A stretch of 64,000 nucleotides of DNA from Prado023 sp963700475 (GCA_963700475.1 CAVOXR010000015.1:62001-126000), one strand, 5' to 3'. Shown: positions 35,212 to 43,475, numbered from the stretch's first letter. Numbers and translations are program-made. The notes: generated by a model not told the origin, from the letters alone.

Positions 35212-35714
35212 TGCGCTGGCGACGGGAGGTCGATCCGCGCGTGGCCGAGGTGCTGGCCGGTGCGGCGGGGGAGCGACTCCTGGCGTGGGGCGAGCTCGTC
35301 GACGGGCAGGTCGTGGTCTGCACCAACCTGGCGATCCACATGCCGGAGGACGGCCGGGTCCCGTGGGACCTCGTGGTCAGGGGAGCGTGGTCCGAGGAGT
35401 TCCTCGACCTCGTGGTGCAGGACGCCCCGGGTGCTGCGAGCCAGCAATTGCGTCTGCGGTTCGACGAGCCGGGGCAGGTGCCCTCGGTCTTCAAGGAACG
35501 CGTCCAGTGGTCCGTGGTCGCCTCGCATCCGGAGGAACTCGTCCATCCCGACGGCAGCACCGGGTGGGCCATGCTCAATGCCCGCCGGTCGCCGGCAACC
35601 GGAGAGGTCCGATGGGCAGTCGTCTTCGACCCCGCCCTTGACCCCCGTGACCCCGGCTGGCGGGCGGCCGCGGATGCTGCACTGGTCGAGTTGCGGGGCC
35701 AGCTCGGGGTGTGA
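35211..35714 (+). CDS. Hypothetical protein coupled to dnaG
   Basis: The 167-residue protein starts on the last base of the dnaG stop (TGATG), so it should be co-translated. It has no signal peptide or membrane segment and is rich in Trp and acidic residues. Segments such as RLLAWGELVDGQVVVCTNLA, VPWDLVVRGAWSEEFLDLVV and FKERVQWSVVAS suggest a beta-rich fold of the short PH-like type. I do not recognise a named family. A role with primase or replication is suggested only by its position. Confidence 0.75.
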   Translation: MRWRREVDPRVAEVLAGAAGERLLAWGELVDGQVVVCTNLAIHMPEDGRVPWDLVVRGAWSEEFLDLVVQDAPGAASQQLRLRFDEPGQVPSVFKERVQWSVVASHPEELVHPDGSTGWAMLNARRSPATGEVRWAVVFDPALDPRDPGWRAAADAALVELRGQLGV

Positions 35715-35770
35715 TCGCCCCGGCTGGGCAGGGCCGCGCAGGCGTGCGATCCGCACGGCCCCATCGCGGT

Positions 35771-35800
35771 TTGGGCGGCGGCGGGCGGGGTTGGTATCCT
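35771..35800 (+). promoter_or_regulatory. Promoter of tRNA-Asn
   Basis: TTGGGC at 35771-35776 and TATCCT at 35795-35800 are separated by 18 bases, and the mature tRNA starts 13 bases later. Confidence 0.5.
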
Positions 35801-35812
35801 TCTGGCGTTCGA

Positions 35813-35885
35813 TCCCCCATAGCTCAATTGGCAGAGCGTTCGGCTGTTAACCGATAGGTTTCTGGTTCGAGTCCAGATGGGGGAG
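35813..35885 (+). tRNA. tRNA-Asn (anticodon GTT)
   Basis: A complete cloverleaf: acceptor TCCCCCA (35813-35819) with TGGGGGA (35878-35884), and D stem GCTC/GAGC. The anticodon loop CTGTTAA has GTT at 35846-35848. The T stem TCTGG/CCAGA has a TTCGAGT loop. The outermost anticodon-stem pair is U-U. The 3' CCA is not encoded. It closes the conserved dnaG block and borders a more variable stretch. Confidence 0.95.
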
Positions 35886-35997
35886 CAACGCAGCACAATC
35901 GGCGCCCGTTTCGACGAGCTTGACGCCAACGGGGCCGCGGGCGTCGTTAGCGCTTGGCGTCCGTGACGGTTCGCCCACGGCGACTCACCGCGAACCC

Positions 35998-36154
35998 GTG
36001 AGCCCTGCGGAGACTGCCGGACGGATCGCCGGGGATGCCGTGAACGCCGGCACCCTGACCCCCGATGAAGCTGCGGATGCGTGGCAGCGCTGGGCCGGCC
36101 GGGGAGGACTACCTGCGCGGGTACGTCACGACCGGCGCGGCGACGTGGGGGTGA
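35998..36154 (+). pseudogene. Possible small gene broken by a frameshift
   Basis: From GTG 35998 the frame reads like a helical protein (SPAETAGRIAGDAVNAG, then TPDEAADAWQRWAG). It then turns into Arg/Gly-rich, non-protein-like sequence. A one-base shift in the C/G run at 36091-36104 would continue as EDYLRGYVTTGAATWG and stop at TGA 36152-36154, giving about 50 residues. No ribosome site or -10 box is evident. It may be a relic, a sequencing error or chance. Its 3' end overlaps the minus-strand small gene. Confidence 0.25.
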
Positions 36155-36306
36155 CGGGGCGAGGGGATGCTGGCGACCCCCTCAGCGCCCGCAGGCTCCC
36201 AGGCGGAGCCGTTCCAGCGTTGGCCGTCGACCGAGTGTCCGACCTCGGGCTGCTCCTTGCGTGGCACTGACCTGTCATTGGCAGGCTTCCCCGTGTTCTG
36301 TGTCAT
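36109..36306 (-). CDS. Small hypothetical protein with a W-x-G-x-x-W motif
   Basis: The 65-residue protein includes DGQRWNGSAWEPAG. This resembles the short Trp motif of DUF2510-type actinobacterial proteins but lacks the rest of that domain. No signal peptide. The ATG at 36306 is preceded by TAGAGT seven bases upstream, matching the leaderless pattern, which is the main reason to believe it. An in-frame GTG at 36315 would overlap that box. Confidence 0.5.
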   Translation of the reverse strand: MTQNTGKPANDRSVPRKEQPEVGHSVDGQRWNGSAWEPAGAEGVASIPSPRHPHVAAPVVTYPRR

Positions 36307-36313
36307 GTCTAGC

Positions 36314-36319
36314 ACTCTA
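36314..36319 (-). promoter_or_regulatory. -10 box, leaderless promoter of the small W-motif gene
   Basis: Minus-strand TAGAGT, seven bases, then ATG 36306. The region 36316-36508 behind it holds no other gene and is slightly less GC-rich than its surroundings. Confidence 0.45.
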
Positions 36320-36508
36320 GCCCGCTGCCCGTAAGGCGAGGGTAACCTAAGCGTAACGCCTCTGTTGATCTGGGGATTCTGTGCTCGACGGCGTGCGGAC
36401 GGCCGACCGCATAGGCGATTCCGAGTCAGAGCAGGGGCACCGGTACTCAGGGTGCTCGGGCGAATGCGAGCCAGATTGGAATCTCGTGCGCAACAGGCGT
36501 GCGGCTCC

Positions 36509-37240
36509 TTACTGGGCGAGGTGTGCCGCCGCTGCTTCCATCAATTGATCCACCCAGGCGGTGTCGAGGATGCCGTCGACGTCCAGGCCGGCGTTCTCTC
36601 CGGACCCGGTCTCATTGACCCGGAGGTAGAGGACCGTGGGTCCCGAGCGCAGGACGGCGCTGGCTTCGTCGGACGTCATTCCACCGTCGCCGGCGGAGTA
36701 GGTCGCGTGGACGCGGAACCCGTCAACGCCGTCAGGCACAGCACTGATGATCGCTTCTGCGCGTGCGTCGGGGGAGTGGATGGCGAACGACTCGTCGCAC
36801 TTCTCCGCACGGGCGCGTGCGCGGTCCAGGGCACGCTGCGCTGCGGCGTCATCGACGTAGACGACGGCGTACTGGTCGACCTGCGCCACCCCGATCACGG
36901 AGCTCGACGAGGCCGCCCCGGCCGCATCCGGCTCGGCGGGGCCGGGATCGTCGGACCCGGGCACTTCAAGGGGTGTGCACGTCATGAACTGCCGGGAGGG
37001 TTCGCCGATCACGCCCTTGACGGTCACCGGTCCTGTCGTGTCGACGACGGTGCCGGGGGGTGCGGGAGGGACGTCCTCGGCCAGCAGCAGGTTCGCGACC
37101 GCCAGTGTGGTCGGGGGGACTGTCTGCACAGTGGGTACCGCCGTCGTCGGAGCCTGTTCGGCAGTGCCGTCCCCGGTGCCGCACCCGGCCAGCACCAGGA
37201 CCGCGGACACAGCCCAGCCGGCCACCACGCCTTTCCTCAT
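36509..37240 (-). CDS. Lipoprotein of unknown function
   Basis: The 243-residue protein starts MRKGVVAGWAVSAVLVLAGC, a clear lipoprotein signal with the lipidated Cys at residue 20. A Thr/Pro/Val linker (about residues 27-50) is followed by a globular external part of about 190 residues with two further Cys (TCTPLEVPG and EKCDESF) that could form a disulfide. The layout resembles actinobacterial extracellular sensor-like lipoproteins (PknH-C type), but the similarity is only general. I use ATG 37240, since the longer frame upstream would bury the signal peptide. Confidence 0.7.
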   Translation of the reverse strand: MRKGVVAGWAVSAVLVLAGCGTGDGTAEQAPTTAVPTVQTVPPTTLAVANLLLAEDVPPAPPGTVVDTTGPVTVKGVIGEPSRQFMTCTPLEVPGSDDPGPAEPDAAGAASSSSVIGVAQVDQYAVVYVDDAAAQRALDRARARAEKCDESFAIHSPDARAEAIISAVPDGVDGFRVHATYSAGDGGMTSDEASAVLRSGPTVLYLRVNETGSGENAGLDVDGILDTAWVDQLMEAAAAHLAQ

Positions 37241-37470
37241 GAGTCCACTCCATTCGCTGTCATTGGTAGGTCGACTGCCCGCAAGCACTCGACGACCTCT
37301 AGTTCCCGGCAACCCAGAATCCGTTACATCTGGAGAACGTGGCTTCCTCGGCGAGTGGGCTGGAGGCCGCCCCGAAGGTCACGGTCACCCGGGAGTTGGG
37401 CGGTGGTCCATCACCACCACGTCGCCCCGGTCGCTAAGGCCGCCCTGGCGGGATGCCGATCTAATGTGGC
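37241..37470. other. Intergenic region without recognised features
   Basis: These 230 bases separate the divergent lipoprotein and small hypothetical gene. I see no convincing gene, RNA or repeat. A TAATGT at 37462-37467 is a possible -10 box but lies only three bases before the next ATG. Confidence 0.4.
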
Positions 37471-37728
37471 ATGAGGATCGGGTGGCTCTCGCGAGGTAGG
37501 GACGACCCGGGCGCCGACGGCGCGACCAACTACCTGGACCGCTTGGTGCAGGAGTTGGAGGGGGTTCAGGGCGAGTTCCGGGATCTGCACACGCTGCCGC
37601 TCGCTCGGGCTGTTGAGAAGGCCTGGACCCCTGACGGCCTGAGTCGCGAGCAACTCGCGACGCTCATCGGGGCCAATCGAGGTATGAGCCCGGCTCAAGC
37701 CCTGACCGTCCTGCGCGCGGGAGACTGA
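37471..37728 (+). CDS. Small hypothetical protein
   Basis: The 85-residue protein is mostly helical by composition (YLDRLVQELEGVQGEFRDL, then REQLATLIGANRGMSPAQAL), with no membrane segment or signal peptide. It is not recognised. There is no good ribosome site; the nearest -10-like box is too close to the ATG. It could be real or a chance open frame. It is convergent with the next gene, with 33 bases between. Confidence 0.4.
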   Translation: MRIGWLSRGRDDPGADGATNYLDRLVQELEGVQGEFRDLHTLPLARAVEKAWTPDGLSREQLATLIGANRGMSPAQALTVLRAGD

Positions 37729-37761
37729 CCACGGGTGGTGTCACCCCGCGCATCCCCGGCC

Positions 37762-38337
37762 TCACGGGGTCAGCGGCACGCCTCGGAGGGCCTGGAGCAT
37801 GGCGTGGACCAGAGCGACCGGGGTGACCAGCACCGAGCCGAGCAGCGTGCGCAGGTCGTTGGCCAGGCGGCCGGCCGGCTCCGGGGATCCCCGGAGCCGC
37901 GATCGCAGCGAACTCAGTGGGATCCCCAGGGCGTTGCCCCACATGATCAGCCGGGTGGCGCGCAGGACGCAGAGGGCCTGCGCCGTGCCGTACCGGTCGA
38001 CGAGGTCCGTCCATGCGATCGGATCCGGGTGCCCACGCGTGTCTGCGTAGTGCTGGGCGAAGGCGATGCCTGCCAGCTGGGGCTCCGGGACGCCGTCGGC
38101 GGCGCCGCCGAGCAGTGCACGGACCTCGGCGTCGCTCACCCCCGCCTCCAGCGCGCGGCGCGTGTGGGCATAGGAGCAGATCTCGCAGCCATTGACCTCC
38201 GTGACGGCGAGCATGACCCGCTCCGAGGATTGTCGATCACAACCGGTGCTCCCCACCGAGGTGGCGGTTCGGACCGCCAGTCGCGTGATCCGATAGATCT
38301 CGCGCACGGAGTAGTGCGTCCCGGCTGACGTCGCCAT
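37762..38337 (-). CDS. Carboxymuconolactone decarboxylase / AhpD-like protein
   Basis: The 191-residue, all-helical protein has the AhpD-type redox motif CEICSYAH (CxxC-x3-H) preceded by Glu in VTEVNG. It is probably a peroxidase-like or thiol oxidoreductase rather than a decarboxylase. A C-terminal hydrophobic stretch (LLGSVLVTPVALVHAML) may touch the membrane. AAGGGAG lies about 8 bases before ATG 38337. Confidence 0.85.
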   Translation of the reverse strand: MATSAGTHYSVREIYRITRLAVRTATSVGSTGCDRQSSERVMLAVTEVNGCEICSYAHTRRALEAGVSDAEVRALLGGAADGVPEPQLAGIAFAQHYADTRGHPDPIAWTDLVDRYGTAQALCVLRATRLIMWGNALGIPLSSLRSRLRGSPEPAGRLANDLRTLLGSVLVTPVALVHAMLQALRGVPLTP

Positions 38338-38446
38338 GAGCCGTGCTCCCTTGCTGCAGCATGCCTTGGTGTGCGCTCACGAGCCTATCCGCCACTGCTC
38401 CTCGCGTCAGGCGACGAGGTCGGTGGGGACGGCCCTGCGGGGCGGA

Positions 38447-38860
38447 TCAGCAGTGCGCGCTGAAGAACGCAGAGAACTCAGCGCGCGTGGCAACGGTCTG
38501 GGCCGCACTGCTGTAGGCCGTCCACGCCGCGGCTGGGTTCGACGTGAACTGCCCGCAAGCGGCGTCGCGCTGCGACGGGGGAGTCAGGTCCCACGCCATG
38601 GCCAGCAGCCCGGCTCCGACTGACTCGACCGGGACACCCGGGGCCACTGATGTTGCCGGCGAGGACGCGGCAGGTGTGCCGGTCGCCGCAGCGCCCACGG
38701 CGGTCTGCCACGCCAAGGTGAGACCCAGGGTGGCGACGGCGACGAGCGCCACGGCGATCAGCCATGCGCGGTGGATCGGGAGATGGCGGTGCGCCTCGGC
38801 GTCCGGGGCCGCCGAGGCGATGGATTCGGCGTCGGGGGAGTCGATTATGGTCGAGCTCAT
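38447..38860 (-). CDS. Single-pass membrane protein of unknown function
   Basis: The 137-residue protein has an acidic, Ser/Ala-rich N-terminus and one transmembrane segment (about residues 36-54, AWLIAVALVAVATLGLTLA). The external part of about 80 residues has two Cys, one at the very end, possibly a disulfide. AGGAAG precedes ATG 38860. No family recognised. The longer open frame reaching 39454 is antisense to trmB and is rejected. Confidence 0.6.
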   Translation of the reverse strand: MSSTIIDSPDAESIASAAPDAEAHRHLPIHRAWLIAVALVAVATLGLTLAWQTAVGAAATGTPAASSPATSVAPGVPVESVGAGLLAMAWDLTPPSQRDAACGQFTSNPAAAWTAYSSAAQTVATRAEFSAFFSAHC

Positions 38861-38938
38861 GCTGCTTCCTGTCGATCGGGGACAACCACGTGCAACCCTG
38901 CCTGACCGCGAACCCGGGCAAACCGCCCATTGGTCCTG

Positions 38939-39613
38939 ATGTCTGAGGGACGTCCGACGTACCGGATACGGACCTTCCACCCGCGGCGCAGCCGGACCAC
39001 GCCGTCGGCAGCATCGGCGCTGATCCGCCTGCTCCCCGGGTGGGGGATCGACGTGGAGACCGCACCGCCGAACCTCGGGGATGCCTTCAACCCGCCCCGT
39101 CGTGTGGTGCTCGAGATCGGCTCGGGCATGGGGGAGACGACCCTGGAGATGGCCAAGGACGACCCCGAGTCGGGTGTCGTCGCGGTCGATGTGCACACCC
39201 CGGGCATCGGGGCGCTCCTGGCCGGTGCCGAGCGGGAGTCGTTGGGGAACATCCGGGTGTGCATCGGGGATGCCGTCGAGCTGATGGACCGCCTCGAACC
39301 CGGTTCCCTCGCCGGAATCCGGGCCTACTTCCCCGACCCGTGGCCCAAGGTCCGTCACCACAAGCGGCGGCTCGTCCAGCCGGCATTCGTCCACCGTGCC
39401 GCTGTGCTGCTGGCCCCTGGTGGGACCCTCCACCTGGCCACCGACATCGCCCACTACGCCGACCAGATGCTCGAGGTCTGTGCGGGTGAGCCGATGCTCG
39501 ACGTCGGTCGGGGGCTGATCGACCGGCCGGAGTGGCGTCCGATGACGGGCTACGAACGGCGCGGGGTGGCCGCCGGTCGCACGAGCGCGGACCTCATCGC
39601 CACGCGACGCTGA
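38939..39613 (+). CDS. trmB: tRNA (guanine46-N7)-methyltransferase TrmB
   Basis: SAM-dependent enzyme that makes m7G46 in tRNA variable loops. The 224-residue protein has the SAM motif EIGSGMGETTLEMA, an acidic VAVDVHTPG, and the hallmark AYFPDPWPKVRHHKRRLVQP. The C-terminal ends MTGYERRGVAAG, typical of the family. ATG 38939 is used; an in-frame TTG at 38930 is less likely. Confidence 0.93.
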   Translation: MSEGRPTYRIRTFHPRRSRTTPSAASALIRLLPGWGIDVETAPPNLGDAFNPPRRVVLEIGSGMGETTLEMAKDDPESGVVAVDVHTPGIGALLAGAERESLGNIRVCIGDAVELMDRLEPGSLAGIRAYFPDPWPKVRHHKRRLVQPAFVHRAAVLLAPGGTLHLATDIAHYADQMLEVCAGEPMLDVGRGLIDRPEWRPMTGYERRGVAAGRTSADLIATRR

Positions 39614-39667
39614 ACGACGTTCACCGTCGTCGAACCCGACCGGGAGCGCGGTCCTGCGTCCGTACGG

Positions 39668-40339
39668 TCAGCGAACGATCCGCAGGTTGAACATCGGACT
39701 GCCGACGGCGCCCATCACCCGAAGCCACAGGGGCAACCACATCTCGGGGCCGCGCGCGGTGGTGATGTCGCCGAGGTCGAGGATGTCGGTCCAGCCGAAC
39801 TCGCCGAGCAGGCCCGCGACTGTGGCCTTCGCGTCGGGGTCATCCCCGGACAGGAAGACGGTCGTGGGCTCGGGAAGAACGCCGGGGTTGGCCATCACCG
39901 AGGCGTTCATGGTGTTCAGCGACTTGACGACCCGCGTCTCCGGGAACGCTCGCTGCACCTGCTCGCCGAGCGAATCGGTGTCCTTGACGGTGAGGGTCGG
40001 GGGGAATCCCTTCGAGAAGTCCAGGGGGACCGCGACGTCCAGCAGGACCTTGCCGGCGAGGTTCGCCGCCCCAGCCACGGTGAGCGCGGCCAGGGTTGCC
40101 GAGCCGTTCGTCGCGTTCACCACCACGTCGGCGGCCCCGGCGACCGAGGCGAAGTCGGCAAGGGCGACCGAGGGGTTCTGGGCGAGCCACTCGGCGATCG
40201 ACGCGGGGGTGCCGTCCAGCTGTCGAACCATCGTCTCGTGGACGTCGCGCGTGCCCATGCTGACGTCGTGGCCGGTGCGGAGGAACCCCTCGGCGAGCGC
40301 GCGGCCCACCATTCCGGTGCCCAGGATGCCGATCTGCAT
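39668..40339 (-). CDS. NADP-binding oxidoreductase of the F420:NADP reductase family
   Basis: The 223-residue Rossmann protein begins QIGILGTGMVGRALAEGF, with a basic residue at the end of strand 2 (MGTRD) that favours NADP(H). The segment VKSLNTMNASVM is typical of the F420-dependent NADP reductase / YrpG-like group. It may transfer hydride between F420 and NADP, or be a related NADPH oxidoreductase; F420 use is inferred. GAGGAGG precedes ATG 40339. Confidence 0.82.
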   Translation of the reverse strand: MQIGILGTGMVGRALAEGFLRTGHDVSMGTRDVHETMVRQLDGTPASIAEWLAQNPSVALADFASVAGAADVVVNATNGSATLAALTVAGAANLAGKVLLDVAVPLDFSKGFPPTLTVKDTDSLGEQVQRAFPETRVVKSLNTMNASVMANPGVLPEPTTVFLSGDDPDAKATVAGLLGEFGWTDILDLGDITTARGPEMWLPLWLRVMGAVGSPMFNLRIVR

Positions 40340-40461
40340 GTGGTCCTCCTCGTGTGGCGGGAGGGCTGCCAGGTCGTCGACCTCCGCCCGGACCCGCCCT
40401 CAGAGCGCATCATGGCGGGCCCGGGCGGCAGACGCCAGCGAGGCCCTGCTCGGGGGGCTCC

Positions 40462-41430
40462 TCAGCCGTGGTGCGGCATGATCGCGCCCTCGGGGATGAC
40501 CCCGAGGCGGCCGGCCTGGTAGTCCTCGATGGCCTTGATGACCTCGGCCTTGGTGTTCATCACGAACGGGCCGTACGCGAACACCGGCTCTCGCAGCGGC
40601 ACTCCGCCGAGCAGAAGGACGTCGAGGGCGGGGGTGGCCAGCGACTGGCTGGAAGCGGCCTCGAGCGTGATGTGGTCACCGGATCCGAGGACGGCGAGCT
40701 GCCCACCATTGATCGGCTGGCCGTAGGCGCCGACGCTTCCGCGCCCGGACAGGGCGTACACCAGGGCGTTGAAGTCCTTTCGCCAGGGCAGCTCCAGCCG
40801 CGCACCGGGGGCGAGAGTCGCGTGCACGATGGAGATCGGCGACTGGCTGCGGCCGGGGCCGGTGTGCCCGGCGACGGTCCCGGCCAGCACGCGCACGAGG
40901 GCGCCACCGTCGGAGCTCGACGCGAGGGCAACGTCAGTGCTCTCAAGGCCCTGGTAGGCCGGTGCGAGCCACTTCTTGGCCGCGGGCAGGTTGATCCACA
41001 GCTGGATCCCGTGGAACAGGCCACCGGACATCACCAGCGACTCCGGCGGGGTCTCGATGTGCAGGATCCCGGCGCCGGCGGTCATGTACTGGGTGCCACC
41101 GTTCTCGATGACGCCCCCACCGCCGTGGGAGTCCTGGTGGATGAACGTGCCGTCCATCAGGTAGGTGAAGGTCTCGAAGCCGCGGTGCGGGTGCCAGTCG
41201 GTCCCGCGCGGCTCGCCGACCCCGTACTCGACCTCACCCATCTGGTCCATGTGGACGAACGGGTCGAGGTCGGCCTTGTCCACACCTGCGAAGGCCCGGC
41301 GCACCGGGAAGCCCTCACCCTCGAAGCCGCGTGGGGCGGTGGTGACGGTCCGAACCGAGCGGGACCGCCCGTTCGGGTCGGGCGCGTCGACCCGGGGCAG
41401 CGTCATGGTGTCGGCGGTCACGGCGGGCAT
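40462..41430 (-). CDS. Pirin family protein
   Basis: The 322-residue double-cupin protein has the pirin metal site (DPFVHMDQMGEV and WHPHRGFETFTYLMDG) and GGGGVIENGGTQYMTAGAGI. Pirins bind Fe(II); some have quercetinase activity and others act in regulation or stress. A ribosome site GGAGG lies just before ATG 41430. The region upstream (41445-41470) is AT-richer and includes TGTACA and GATTCAACTAT, possible regulator half-sites. Confidence 0.9.
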   Translation of the reverse strand: MPAVTADTMTLPRVDAPDPNGRSRSVRTVTTAPRGFEGEGFPVRRAFAGVDKADLDPFVHMDQMGEVEYGVGEPRGTDWHPHRGFETFTYLMDGTFIHQDSHGGGGVIENGGTQYMTAGAGILHIETPPESLVMSGGLFHGIQLWINLPAAKKWLAPAYQGLESTDVALASSSDGGALVRVLAGTVAGHTGPGRSQSPISIVHATLAPGARLELPWRKDFNALVYALSGRGSVGAYGQPINGGQLAVLGSGDHITLEAASSQSLATPALDVLLLGGVPLREPVFAYGPFVMNTKAEVIKAIEDYQAGRLGVIPEGAIMPHHG

Positions 41431-41522
41431 GGGTCCTCCTGGAGAGTCTGTACAAGATTCAACTATATGGAGGACGCGAGCATTCCGCCAGCGCTGTCGC
41501 AGGGGCGATGCCGGGCGCTACG

Positions 41523-42116
41523 TCAGCCCACGTACGAGTACTGGCTCGGCTTGGTCGGCAGCGTGAGGGCTCTCGCGGACTTCTTGAGCAGTCTGCTGTT
41601 CACGGCCATGATTCCGGCAGCCACGGCGATCGTCGCCGGGGACTGCTTGTCCTTGCGCCGCGCAAGTGGCCCGAGAATGGCATCCGATCCCGTCACGATC
41701 GCGCCCGCTGCCGCGCCGATGGCGACTTGGCTGGTGACCACGCGGCCCACCTCCATCAGTGGGCCCGAGCGGGGGCTGTGGGTGATCGCGCGCTGCGCGA
41801 CGACCGCCGCGGCAATGGTTGCGGCGTTGCCGGCGAGGAGAATCCTTCTGCGGGCGGCGACCTGCTCGGGTGTGATGGGCCTCCCGCCCAAGGACTTGTC
41901 GGCGGCCTGCTCGATCGCGAGCTGCGGAACTGCAGTCATGGCGATGTAGAACGACGAGACCGCCCCAGCGAAGGCGAAGCGCGCCACCGGGAACTTGTCC
42001 AGCTTCCGCTGGACACCTGACTGGTAGGGACCGCTGGTTGCCACGAGGAGGGACGACCGTCGCGCGACGCCGAGGCCCGGCTCCTTCGCCAGGAGCTCGT
42101 TGATCCGATCCATCAT
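41523..42116 (-). CDS. Membrane protein of unknown function
   Basis: The 197-residue protein has a basic amphipathic N-terminus and about four hydrophobic segments (AFAGAVSSFYIAMTAVPQLA, ILLAGNAATIAAAVVAQ, VAIGAAAGAIVTGSDAI, PATIAVAAGIMAVNSRL). It has no recognised catalytic motif. GGAGG lies six bases before the ATG at 42116; a second ATG follows at 42113. The much longer open frame upstream is antisense to mutY and is rejected. Divergent from mutY. Confidence 0.65.
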   Translation of the reverse strand: MMDRINELLAKEPGLGVARRSSLLVATSGPYQSGVQRKLDKFPVARFAFAGAVSSFYIAMTAVPQLAIEQAADKSLGGRPITPEQVAARRRILLAGNAATIAAAVVAQRAITHSPRSGPLMEVGRVVTSQVAIGAAAGAIVTGSDAILGPLARRKDKQSPATIAVAAGIMAVNSRLLKKSARALTLPTKPSQYSYVG

Positions 42117-42193
42117 GTCGTTCCTCCGGGTGCAGTCGTTGGGTCGAGTATCGCGCGGTTCGGCCCCTCCGTGCAGCGCCGGGGGTCCGGATC

Positions 42194-42199
42194 GACAAT
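42194..42199 (+). promoter_or_regulatory. -10 box, leaderless promoter of mutY
   Basis: GACAAT, seven bases, then ATG 42207. The same hexamer precedes hemW and dusB. Confidence 0.5.
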
Positions 42200-42206
42200 G
42201 GTGCCC

Positions 42207-43175
42207 ATGTCGGCGTCGGATGCGAGGGGCCCGGGTGGCGCTCAGCGCGGCCAACCGGCCGCGGCGCACTCGCCCCGGACCCTCCCCGGCCAGTCGGCGC
42301 GGAGCCAGATCGGGGACTGGTTCGACGAGAACCGACGCGACCTGCCGTGGCGGTCGGTGGACCGGACCCCATGGGGTGTTCTTGTCAGCGAGGTGATGCT
42401 GCAGCAGACACCGGTTGTGCGGGTCGTCCCCGCGTGGACCGCGTGGATGACCAGGTGGCCGCAGCCCGCCGACCTGGCAGGCGAGGCCCCTGGCGAAGCA
42501 GTTCGACAGTGGGGTCGCCTTGGCTACCCGCGGCGCGCGCTGAACCTGCATGCGGCGTCGCTGGCCATCGTCGAGCGCCATGACGGGCGCGTGCCCGACG
42601 AGGAGGCCGATCTGCGGGCGCTGCCGGGGGTCGGGGAGTACACGGCTGCCGCAGTGCGGGCCTTCGCGTTCGGGAGGCGCTCGGTCGTGCTGGACACGAA
42701 TGTGCGGCGGGTCCTGGCGCGCCTGGTCGGGGGGCAGGAACACCCACCCCCGAGCCTGACGGTGGGCGAGCGTGCCCGGGCCGATTCGCTGGTGCCTGCC
42801 GACGATTCGGCGGCCGCCCATTGGTCCGCAGCGGTGATGGAGCTGGGGGCGCTGGTGTGCACAGCGAACTCGCCGCGGTGCTCGCAGTGCCCGGTCGTGG
42901 GGATCTGCGCCTGGGTGCGGGCCGGGCAACCGGCATACGACGGGCCGGCGCGCCGGGTCCAGAGGTTCGAGGGGACAGACAGGCAGGTCCGCGGACGGAT
43001 CATGGCGGCGCTGCGGGAGTCCCGGGGCCCGGTCAGCCGCTCCACGATCGAGTCGGTCTGGGAGGGGAGCATCCAGCGTGAGCGCGCCCTCGACGGACTG
43101 GTCGCCGACGGCCTCGTCGAACTCGTGGGCGATGACCGGTACGGGCTGCCCAGTCGCGCACCGTCACCAACGTGA
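42207..43175 (+). CDS. mutY: A/G-specific adenine glycosylase MutY
   Basis: Base-excision repair enzyme removing adenine mispaired with 8-oxoguanine. The 322-residue protein has VSEVMLQQTPV with the catalytic Glu and the helix-hairpin-helix LPGVGEYTAAAV. It also has the catalytic Asp in VVLDTNVRRVL and the 4Fe-4S ligands in CTANSPRCSQCPVVGIC. The C-terminal part is shorter than in E. coli and lacks an obvious full NUDIX-like domain, which is common in actinobacterial members. Start ATG 42207 is set by the -10 box. Confidence 0.92.
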   Translation: MSASDARGPGGAQRGQPAAAHSPRTLPGQSARSQIGDWFDENRRDLPWRSVDRTPWGVLVSEVMLQQTPVVRVVPAWTAWMTRWPQPADLAGEAPGEAVRQWGRLGYPRRALNLHAASLAIVERHDGRVPDEEADLRALPGVGEYTAAAVRAFAFGRRSVVLDTNVRRVLARLVGGQEHPPPSLTVGERARADSLVPADDSAAAHWSAAVMELGALVCTANSPRCSQCPVVGICAWVRAGQPAYDGPARRVQRFEGTDRQVRGRIMAALRESRGPVSRSTIESVWEGSIQRERALDGLVADGLVELVGDDRYGLPSRAPSPT

Positions 43176-43271
43176 CGGCCGGGTACACCGAGCGCCAGGG
43201 TCCTTCCCGAACTTCTGCATCCGAGTCACCCGCCGTGCAACGATGCGAGAACCACGAAATCAGGAGGCACC

Positions 43272-43475
43272 ATGAGCGTGTACAAGGTCGTTGAGATCGT
43301 CGGTACGAGCACGACGTCGTGGGCAGACGCTGCGGTCACCGCCGTGGCAACCGCGAAGGAGACCCTGCGAGACCTGCGCGTCGCGGAGGTGGTTGAGCAG
43401 GACCTCGACCTGGCCGGTGATCAGATCGTCTTCCGGACCAAGCTGAGCATCTCCTTCAAGTACCAGGCCGACTGA
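43272..43475 (+). CDS. Dodecin family protein
   Basis: The 67-residue protein matches dodecins, which form hollow dodecamers that store flavin (FMN or riboflavin) or CoA. It begins SVYKVVEIVGTSTTSWADA and contains LRDLRVAEVVEQDL. The Trp in TSW is the flavin-stacking residue. AGGAGG lies just upstream of ATG 43272. It is a monocistronic small gene. Confidence 0.92.
   Translation: MSVYKVVEIVGTSTTSWADAAVTAVATAKETLRDLRVAEVVEQDLDLAGDQIVFRTKLSISFKYQAD

Noticed and set aside
35813..35885. An attachment site at the 3' end of tRNA-Asn
   Set aside because: No second copy of the tRNA 3' end and no integrase were found in the window.
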